DNA of 6,497 nucleotides from an uncultured delta proteobacterium. Lineage in GTDB: Bacteria > Myxococcota_A > Polyangia > Polyangiales > Polyangiaceae. The stretch lies in assembly GCA_903858055.1 (NCBI GenBank), contig CAIOHM010000280.1:1-6497 (forward strand), written 5' to 3'. Of this stretch, positions 1 to 5,269 are shown piece by piece. The notes under the pieces are model-generated. The model searched no databases, was not told where the DNA came from, and worked only from the letters and a program-made list of their open reading frames with translations. How positions within the stretch are numbered: the stretch's first letter is position 1; each line of letters opens with the position of its first letter. Position numbers and translations under genes: made by a program.

Positions 1-242
1 CGGCCCCCGAACTCGCGCTCGATCGGCGTGCGCTCGTCGCTGCCCTCGAGCGCCTGAGCGCCTCGCAGCGCGACGCGCTCGTGCTCCACCACGTGGTGGG
101 CCTGAGCATCCCCGAGATCGCGGAGCACCTCGATGCGCCGCTCGAGACCGTGCGGAGCCGCCTTCGTCTCGGCATGGGCGCCCTCCGTGAGGCCCTCGCG
201 CTGGCGCCGATCTCGCACACGGGTGAGGGGGTGGTCGCGTGA
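1..242 (+). CDS. ECF-type RNA polymerase sigma factor, C-terminal end (region 4), partial
   Basis: Only the last 79 codons are visible; the first complete codon starts at base 3 and the stop is the TGA at 240-242. The peptide carries a sigma region 4 helix-turn-helix: an LSASQRDALVL helix, then GLSIPEIAEHL as the first HTH helix and PLETVRSRLRLG as the recognition helix, ending ALREAL. This part of an ECF sigma factor contacts the -35 promoter element. Region 2, which would bind the -10 element, lies outside the window. The stop codon overlaps the GTG start of the next gene (GTGA), so the two are translationally coupled, the usual arrangement of an ECF sigma factor and its regulator. An ordinary HTH regulator is possible from this fragment alone, but the spacing and the VRSRLRL signature favour a sigma factor. 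The ECF subgroup cannot be assigned. Confidence 0.88.
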   Translation, partial: APELALDRRALVAALERLSASQRDALVLHHVVGLSIPEIAEHLDAPLETVRSRLRLGMGALREALALAPISHTGEGVVA

Positions 243-1033
243 GCGCGGAGGGCTTCGAACACCTGCTTTCGCTCGAAGATCCCGCGGCGGGGCCTGCGCT
301 GCCGATCGACTCCGCGGCGGCGGAACGGCTCGTGGAGGCGGCGCTCGCGGAGGCGTTCCCCGGCGACGGCGGCGCGGGCGGCGAGGGGACGGCGCTCGGC
401 GTGACGGGCGCCTCCGGTGCGCTGCGCGGCTCCCTGGTGAAGGCGTTCGCCGTGGGCACGACGCTCGTGATCGCCGCAGGGCTCTGGGCGAGCCGCACGA
501 GGCCCGTGGCGACCGTCAAGGAGGCACCCGCTCTCCCCGCGGCCGCGGAGGTTTCCGCGGCGGAGGTCCTCCCGGCGCCCGTCGTGGTGCGTGAACTCGA
601 GGTGACGGCGGAAGCGGGCCTCCTTCCACAGGCCTCGCGCGGCGTGCGTGCGCCCGGCGCGGTGACGATGCCCGAGCTGGTGCTCTCGGACCTGGAATTG
701 CTGGGCGCTGCGAACACCGCGCGCCGCGAGCGCAAGTGGCGCGAGGCCGACTCCCTTTACGGAAAGGTCGTGGAGCGGTTCCCCGCAAGCTCGGTCTCGG
801 CGGTCGCGGCGCTCGCGAGCGGGGAGCTCCGCCTCGATTTGCTCGGTGACGCCGAGGGCGCCCGCGATCGCTTCCGCTTCGCGACGACGCGCGGTCAGGC
901 GCACGCCGTCGACGCCTACGAAGGGCTCGTGAAGGCGTGCGTCGCGCTTCGCGACAAGCGCTGCGAGGACGAAGCCCGCGCGGCCCTCGAAGCGCACGGC
1001 GGCACGGCGAACGAAAAAAACAAGAACCCGTGA
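239..1033 (+). CDS. Single-pass membrane protein with TPR-like C-terminal domain; probable sigma-factor partner (non-canonical anti-sigma)
   Basis: The 264-residue protein starts at GTG 239, inside the sigma-factor stop, with a GAGGGGG Shine-Dalgarno-like run at 225-231. Residues 1-66 are acidic and Ala-rich and probably cytoplasmic. One hydrophobic segment spans about residues 68-84 (KAFAVGTTLVIAAGLWA) and is followed by positive residues. Residues 90-145 are an Ala/Pro/Val-rich linker. Residues 150-254 look like two or three TPR-type helical hairpins, for example KWREADSLYGKVVERFP. The cytoplasmic part has no HxxxCxxC zinc anti-sigma motif; the only cysteines are C234 and C242 near the C terminus, which might form a disulfide if periplasmic. 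Position and topology suggest a regulator of the upstream sigma factor that senses something in the envelope, but no known anti-sigma domain is recognisable. That role is inferred from gene order. Confidence 0.72.
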   Translation: MSAEGFEHLLSLEDPAAGPALPIDSAAAERLVEAALAEAFPGDGGAGGEGTALGVTGASGALRGSLVKAFAVGTTLVIAAGLWASRTRPVATVKEAPALPAAAEVSAAEVLPAPVVVRELEVTAEAGLLPQASRGVRAPGAVTMPELVLSDLELLGAANTARRERKWREADSLYGKVVERFPASSVSAVAALASGELRLDLLGDAEGARDRFRFATTRGQAHAVDAYEGLVKACVALRDKRCEDEARAALEAHGGTANEKNKNP

Positions 1034-1071
1034 CCCGCTTTGGCGCCCGCCCGCTCCCTTGTACGTGACCC

Positions 1072-2496
1072 ATGAGAACGCCCCTCGGAACCTCCCCCGC
1101 GAGCGCACGAAATGCGGTTCTTTGCGCGATCGCCGCGCTGCTCGGCTTCGGCGCGCTCGAAGCATGCGCGACCGGTGACGTCGTCTTCGTCGAGGCGAAG
1201 GGCGACCTCGACGCCGGTGGCCCCATCGGCCCGGTGCCAGGGTCCGAGGGAGACGCCTCCACGCGCCCGACACTCGACGCGAGCGCGCTCGGCGACGCGG
1301 GCTCGGTGCTCTGCACCGTGGACGGCGCCGTCCCCACGCTCGCGCTCGGCGATGGCGGCTGCGTGGGCGACCTCGCGGCGCGCGCCTTTCGCTTCGCGCT
1401 CTGCGTGTGCGAGGAGGCATCGTTCAACGCAGGCTTCAGCTCCGCAACCTCCGGGGCCGTCGACGCCGGCGCGAGCGCCTCCGTGGGCGTCAACGGCAAT
1501 TTCATCAGCGCGCAGCCTGCGAACATCAACGGCAGCCTGTGGACGCGCCAAGGGGTCGATACCTCCCAGAGCCTGCGCGTGGACGGCGAGCTGCATTGTG
1601 CAGGGAACCTCACGCGCTCGGGCACCGCCACCGTGCGGAGCGACGCGTGGGTCGGCGGCGCCATCAACTTGAGCCAAGGGCGCCTCGAGGTCTCGGGCAC
1701 GCTCACGCAGCCGGCGAACGTGATCAACAACACGCCGAGCCTCGTGACCGGCGCACGACGCACCGCCGCCGTGCCCGCCACGACCCCCTGCGACTGCCAG
1801 CCGAGCCAGCTCCTGCCGATCACGAGCCTCGTGCAAGGGGTCGCCGGCGCGAACGACAACGCCGTTACGGGATTCTCTTCGCAGGCGTTTTCCAGCGTCT
1901 CCAGCGCCACGACCCGTGCGCTCCCGTGTGGCAAGCTCTACCTCGCGCAGGTCTCGACGACCGCGCCGCTCACGCTCCAGGTGGGCGCGCAGACGGTGCT
2001 CGCGATCGCCGGCGACCTCGACCTCGGCGCGGCGTTCACCGTCGAGCTCACGTCGCCGACCGCGAGCCTCGACCTCCTCGTGGGCGGCACGATTCGGTCG
2101 AACGACTCGGTGCGCATCGGGTCCGCGGCGCGCCCGGCGGCCGTTCGGATCTACGTGGGCGGCGCGACGAGCCTCGATACCTCGGCGAACTGGGAGGTGC
2201 ACGGCAACCTCTACGCCCCCACGGCGGTGCTGAACACGAGCGGCGGCGCCATCATGGACGGCGCGGTTTTCGTGCGATCCCTCGCGGCTTCGGCCCCCGT
2301 GAGCGTTGGCTACGACAAGCGCGTGCTCGCCGTGCCCGACAACTGCGCGCCGCCGCGCGGCTGCAACGACTGCCGCGACTGCCGCGGACAGGCGTGCGTC
2401 GGCGGTCAATGCGGCGCATGCACCGACTCGAGCCAATGCTGCGCGCCGCTCGTGTGCGCCGCCGGCCAATGCGTCCCCGAAGCGCCGCCGCGCTGA
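1072..2496 (+). CDS. Predicted surface lipoprotein, beta-helix-like (DUF7305-like) body with Cys-rich tail
   Basis: The 474-residue protein has a long signal sequence (hydrophobic residues about 15-29) ending LEAC, with C32 as the likely lipidated cysteine; Glu at -2 is unusual. Residues 45-90 are an Asp/Ala/Gly-rich tether. Residues 135-215 and 295-420 contain short alternating hydrophobic and Asn/Gly/Ser repeats (NGNFIS, NINGSL, LRVDGELHCAGNLT, LEVSGTLT) expected of a stacked beta-solenoid. The stretch VHGNLYAP...GAVFVRSL...VGYDKRVL (376-419) resembles the end of DUF7305-type surface domains, recognised by eye only. The tail has 11 cysteines (C425 to C467), including SQCCAPLVCAAGQC, a pattern like dickkopf-type or other disulfide-rich modules of myxobacterial exported proteins. 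It begins 38 bp after the preceding gene, so it may belong to the sigma-factor unit. No good Shine-Dalgarno precedes ATG 1072. Enzymatic function is not indicated; an adhesin or matrix role is a guess. Confidence 0.75.
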   Translation: MRTPLGTSPASARNAVLCAIAALLGFGALEACATGDVVFVEAKGDLDAGGPIGPVPGSEGDASTRPTLDASALGDAGSVLCTVDGAVPTLALGDGGCVGDLAARAFRFALCVCEEASFNAGFSSATSGAVDAGASASVGVNGNFISAQPANINGSLWTRQGVDTSQSLRVDGELHCAGNLTRSGTATVRSDAWVGGAINLSQGRLEVSGTLTQPANVINNTPSLVTGARRTAAVPATTPCDCQPSQLLPITSLVQGVAGANDNAVTGFSSQAFSSVSSATTRALPCGKLYLAQVSTTAPLTLQVGAQTVLAIAGDLDLGAAFTVELTSPTASLDLLVGGTIRSNDSVRIGSAARPAAVRIYVGGATSLDTSANWEVHGNLYAPTAVLNTSGGAIMDGAVFVRSLAASAPVSVGYDKRVLAVPDNCAPPRGCNDCRDCRGQACVGGQCGACTDSSQCCAPLVCAAGQCVPEAPPR

Positions 2497-2531
2497 CCTG
2501 ATCGTCCGCGCCGTCGCCACGACCCGCCGCC

Positions 2532-2556
2532 CGCGAGGCCGCGGTGAGCCCTCGTG
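2532..2556 (+). other. Weak hairpin between the beta-helix lipoprotein and chitinase genes
   Basis: CGAGG (2534-2538) pairs with CCTCG (2550-2554), extended outward by G-U and C-G pairs, 35 nt after the stop at 2496. It competes with an overlapping CCGCG/CGCGG stem (2531-2535 with 2540-2544). There is no T-run. The 131-bp gap 2497-2627 otherwise shows no convincing promoter; a TTGAC at 2613-2617 is too close to ATG 2628 to be a -35 box. Confidence 0.2.
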
Positions 2557-2627
2557 CGCGCCTTCGCCTCCCGACCTCCCCACGCAACCCGATCTTCCAC
2601 GACCTCGAACCCTTGACGGACCCGCCC

Positions 2628-4118
2628 ATGAAGAAGAGCCTCTCGATCGCAATCGCCTGTTTTTCCTCGCTCCTCGCGCTTGGCTGCGGCGACTCGGGCG
2701 CCTCCGATGACCTCGCGGGGTGCGCGCCTCCCGCGCCCACGAGCGACGCAGGCGCGGCCCCGTCGCCCCGTGACGCGAGCTCCGGTGGAAACGTGCAGGA
2801 TGCATCGAACGCCACCCCGGGCCTCGATGCGGAGGCTCCCGCGGCCACCGACGGCGGCGGCGCCTCTTCGTCTTCGCCCGTACCGAACGTCGACGCCGCA
2901 GCGCCGCCGATGGCGGACGCAGGCGCAGGCGCTGCGAACCCGAACCCTGGCCCGAGCCCTGGCCCGAGCCCGACGCCTCCCGGCGGCAAGCGCATCGTCG
3001 GGTACTACACCTCGTGGAGCGTTTACGGCCGGAATTTCCAGCCCGCGGACGTGGCGGCGAACCTGCTCACGCACGTGAACTACGCCTTCGCGAACGTGAA
3101 CGCGCAGGGCCAGTGCGTGCTCGGTGATCCTTACGCGGACGTCGACAAGTTCTACCCGGGGGACAGCTGGGACACGAACGCGCTCCGCGGCGCGATTCAT
3201 CAGTGGCACCTGGTGCGTCAGCGCAGCCCGCACCTCAAGCTCATGCTCAGCGTGGGCGGCTGGACATGGTCGCGCCACTTCAGCGACGCCGCGCTCACGC
3301 CTGCGTCGCGTGCGAGCTTCGCCCAGAGTTGTGTGGCGCTCGCGGCACGCTACGGCTTCGACGGCCTCGACATCGACTGGGAGTACCCGGTGGGCGGCGG
3401 AGATTCCTCGACGATTTCCAGGCCGGAAGACAAGCGCAACTTCACGCTCCTCCTGCAAGCGCTCCGCACCGAGGCGACCGCGCAGACCGCGCGCGACGGC
3501 AAGACGTACCTGCTCTCGGTGGCCCTCGGGGGCTCGCCGCAGCTCCTCGGCAACCTCGAGCTCGCGGCGGCGGCGCAGGCGCTCGATTGGCTGAACCTGA
3601 TGACGTACGACTACCACGGCGGGTGGGAGGCGCAGACGGGCTTCAACGCGCCCTTCGCAAAGGGCACCGGCGACACCTTCGTGCACGCGGACACGTGGAA
3701 CGTCTCGGCGGCGGTGCAGTACACGCTCGCGCAGGGCGTCCCGGCCGCGAAAATCCAACCTGGCGTGCCGTTCTATGGGCGCGGCTGGAGCGGCGTGGGG
3801 CCTGCGAACAACGGCCTCTACCAGCCTTCGTCGGGCCTCCCGGCGGGGAGCTGGGAGCCGGGCATCTTCGACTACAAAGACCTCGTCGCGAACTACTTGC
3901 CGACGATGGCGCGCTACTGGGACGCGAGCGCGCAGGTGCCCTACCTCTACGACCCGGTGCGGCGCCTCTTCATCAGCTACGACGACCCGCAGTCGCTGCG
4001 CGTGAAGGCGGACCAGGTGAACGCGCTCGGCCTCGGCGGCATCATGTTTTGGGAGCTCTCGGGCGACACGGTGCAGAAGCACCTGCTGACGGCCCTCAAG
4101 GAGCGCCTGAATCCTTGA
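2628..4118 (+). CDS. GH18 family chitinase, predicted lipoprotein
   Basis: The 496-residue enzyme hydrolyses beta-1,4 linkages in chitin by substrate-assisted catalysis. I chose ATG 2628 because it opens directly on a lipoprotein signal (MKKSLSIAIACFSSLLALGC, lipid anchor C20); the frame is open upstream to GTG 2544, but that would bury the signal. Residues 21-119 are a low-complexity Asp/Ala/Gly/Pro tether ending in a duplicated PGPS. The GH18 barrel fills residues 121-493: KRIVGYYTSW, then LMLSVGGW (205-212), the catalytic DGLDIDWE (245-252; D245, D248, D250 and proton donor E252), MTYDYHGGW (325-333), GVPFYGRGW (379-387) with a probable chitinase insertion domain after it, and the closing GGIMFWELSGD containing W475. 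All key residues are present. There is no chitin-binding module. Gly at +2 argues against inner-membrane retention, so outer-membrane or surface attachment is inferred. Confidence 0.95.
   Translation: MKKSLSIAIACFSSLLALGCGDSGASDDLAGCAPPAPTSDAGAAPSPRDASSGGNVQDASNATPGLDAEAPAATDGGGASSSSPVPNVDAAAPPMADAGAGAANPNPGPSPGPSPTPPGGKRIVGYYTSWSVYGRNFQPADVAANLLTHVNYAFANVNAQGQCVLGDPYADVDKFYPGDSWDTNALRGAIHQWHLVRQRSPHLKLMLSVGGWTWSRHFSDAALTPASRASFAQSCVALAARYGFDGLDIDWEYPVGGGDSSTISRPEDKRNFTLLLQALRTEATAQTARDGKTYLLSVALGGSPQLLGNLELAAAAQALDWLNLMTYDYHGGWEAQTGFNAPFAKGTGDTFVHADTWNVSAAVQYTLAQGVPAAKIQPGVPFYGRGWSGVGPANNGLYQPSSGLPAGSWEPGIFDYKDLVANYLPTMARYWDASAQVPYLYDPVRRLFISYDDPQSLRVKADQVNALGLGGIMFWELSGDTVQKHLLTALKERLNP
2946..2969 (+). 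repeat. Two tandem copies of a 12-bp unit in the chitinase linker
   Basis: The unit CCTGGCCCGAGC occurs twice head to tail and encodes Pro-Gly-Pro-Ser twice, just before the catalytic barrel. It is a small in-frame duplication in a Pro-rich hinge; copy number may vary between strains without breaking the frame. Confidence 0.85.
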
Positions 4119-4128
4119 GGAATTCAGG
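4106..4128 (+). terminator. Hairpin over the chitinase stop codon, possible terminator or mRNA 3' stabiliser
   Basis: CCTGAAT (4106-4112) and ATTCAGG (4122-4128) are perfect inverted repeats. Two further C-G pairs (4113-4114 with 4119-4120, bulging A4121) close a TTGA loop at 4115-4118 that contains the TGA stop (4116-4118). The stem is less GC-rich than its surroundings, which makes it stand out. No T-run follows, so a classical intrinsic terminator is not shown; a stop-proximal stabilising or termination element is inferred. Confidence 0.35.
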
Positions 4129-4131
4129 GCA

Positions 4132-4258
4132 AGCGGCGCGCGGGCCGCTGCGACGTGCGGCGGACGTCGAGACGCCCTTGCACGCGGGGGTCTCGCTCTG
4201 CCAGCGTGGGGGGATGCGAGCACGGCCGCGAGCCGGTGTCGCTGCGCACCCTCCCCAC
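4132..4258 (+). other. Run of inverted repeats in the chitinase-YHYH intergenic gap
   Basis: Four dyads follow the stop-codon hairpin. The first is AGCGGC/GCCGCT (4132-4137 with 4144-4149). The second is CGACGT/ACGTCG (4151-4156 with 4164-4169). The third is CGAGAC/GTCTCG (4168-4173 with 4190-4195), extended inward by CCC/GGG. The fourth is GTGGGGGG/CTCCCCAC (4206-4213 with 4251-4258, one G-U pair), which encloses TGCG/CGCA (4215-4218 with 4245-4248). The last structure ends 12 nt before ATG 4271 and could act as a leader structure for the YHYH gene. Short GC dyads arise often by chance in such DNA, so function is uncertain. Confidence 0.35.
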
Positions 4259-4270
4259 CGCGAGTCCTCG

Positions 4271-5269
4271 ATGCCACGTGTCTTCTTCGCCCTCTTCGCC
4301 CTCGCCGCCACCAGCGCCTGCGGCAGCTCCGAGAGCGCCACGAGCGCCACCCCCGACGTGGACGCGGGCGGATCGATCGCCGACAGCGGCAGCGCCCCGG
4401 TCGACGCGGGAGGCGCGGTCGTCGACGCGGGGACCTCGAGCGGCGACGCCGGGGTGCCGGGCTGTGACCTCGCGTTCCGCGTGCAAAACACCAGCGCGAA
4501 GGTCAACGCGACGAGCATCTCCGCGTGGACCTGCGCCGCGGGCGTTCGCACGATGACCGGCAACGGCGTCCCCGACCACGCGGTCGTCGGAGGCAACTTC
4601 GCCACGCCCGTCGGTGCGCAGAGCCTCACGGTGCGCTTCCCGCTCGCGCCCGCGCGCGGCGCCACGACCACCACGCCTTTGCGTCAGGCCGTGGGCTACG
4701 TCCTCAACTCCGTGAAGCTCGACCCGGTCACGGACGGCACGTGCAGCAGCACCGCGACCTCCACGCAACGCGGCGGCGGCTGCGTCGCCGTGATGGGCCG
4801 TGACCCGTGGAACATCGAGGCGATGGGCGGGGCGTTCACCTTCGGCACCGACGAGAACAACGCGCACACGCAGCCAAACGGCCAGTACCACTACCACGGC
4901 ATGCCCGAAGGCTACGTGGCGCGCCAAGGCTCCGGTGCGCGCATCACGCTCGTGGGGTACGCGGTCGACGGCTTCCCGGTCTACGCGCGCTACGGCTACG
5001 CCACCGCGACGGACGCCGCCTCCGCCGTGCGCGTGATGAAGGGCAGCTACCGCACGAAGGCCACGCCGAACGCAGGGCGCCCCTCGACGACGACCTTCCC
5101 CATGGGAACCTTCACCCAGGACTGGGAGTACGTCGACGGCCTCGGCGACCTCGACGAGTGCAACGGTCGCACGGGCGTGACGCCCGAGTACCCGCAGGGT
5201 ACATACCATTACTATATTACGGATACGTACCCGTTCATCCAGCGCTGCTACAAGGGCACGCCCCTGTGA
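4271..5269 (+). CDS. YHYH-domain lipoprotein
   Basis: The 332-residue protein starts at ATG 4271 with signal MPRVFFALFALAATSAC; C17 is the probable lipidation site, although Thr at -3 makes the lipobox weak. Residues 18-64 are a Val-Asp-Ala-Gly-rich tether. Residues 65-332 match the YHYH family: GNGVPDHAVVG (97-107), PWNIEAMGGAF, the hallmark QYHYHG (205-210), GYAVDGFPVYARYG (229-242), DLDECNGRTG (293-302) and a second motif, TYHYYIT (311-317), before YPFIQRCYKG. C17 apart, six cysteines remain (65, 88, 158, 171, 297, 326), allowing three disulfides. The biochemical function of the family is not established; clustered His and Tyr make metal binding plausible. An in-frame ATG at 4214 would add 19 Arg/Pro-rich residues before the signal, so it is less likely. 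The stop overlaps the next start. Codons around the second motif are unusually AT-rich. Confidence 0.88.
   Translation: MPRVFFALFALAATSACGSSESATSATPDVDAGGSIADSGSAPVDAGGAVVDAGTSSGDAGVPGCDLAFRVQNTSAKVNATSISAWTCAAGVRTMTGNGVPDHAVVGGNFATPVGAQSLTVRFPLAPARGATTTTPLRQAVGYVLNSVKLDPVTDGTCSSTATSTQRGGGCVAVMGRDPWNIEAMGGAFTFGTDENNAHTQPNGQYHYHGMPEGYVARQGSGARITLVGYAVDGFPVYARYGYATATDAASAVRVMKGSYRTKATPNAGRPSTTTFPMGTFTQDWEYVDGLGDLDECNGRTGVTPEYPQGTYHYYITDTYPFIQRCYKGTPL
5213..5218 (+). promoter_or_regulatory. Possible -10-like TATATT inside the YHYH gene, upstream of the HupE-like gene
   Basis: TATATT differs by one base from the sigma-70 -10 consensus and sits in the most AT-rich patch of the window, 48 bp before GTG 5266. 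Transcription from it would give a leader of about 40 nt. No matching -35 box is visible at the usual spacing, so this is only a candidate internal promoter. Confidence 0.15.

Noticed and set aside
2613..2617. TTGAC as a -35 promoter box for the chitinase gene
   Set aside because: It lies only 10 bp before the start codon, leaving no room for a -10 box and transcription start.
2544..2627. GTG 2544 as the chitinase start
   Set aside because: It would place 28 Arg/Pro-rich residues before a complete lipoprotein signal that begins at ATG 2628.
916..2805. A 629-codon open frame on the minus strand opposite the beta-helix lipoprotein gene
   Set aside because: Its translation is Arg/His/Ala-rich without domains, signal or plausible start, as expected for the antisense frame of a GC-rich gene; the plus-strand frame has clear signal and domain structure.
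3203..4270. Upstream extension of the YHYH reading frame into the chitinase gene
   Set aside because: The frame is open only because GC-rich DNA has few stops; the upstream part is low-complexity Arg/Pro/Gly and the signal peptide begins at 4271.
2406..4277. A 623-codon minus-strand open frame opposite the chitinase gene
   Set aside because: It mirrors a clear GH18 gene, has Arg/His/Val-biased composition and shows no recognisable motif.
4807..5265. Upstream extension of the HupE-like frame into the YHYH gene
   Set aside because: The extension is Arg-rich shadow sequence, whereas GTG 5266 has a Shine-Dalgarno-like AAGGG and opens directly on a signal peptide.
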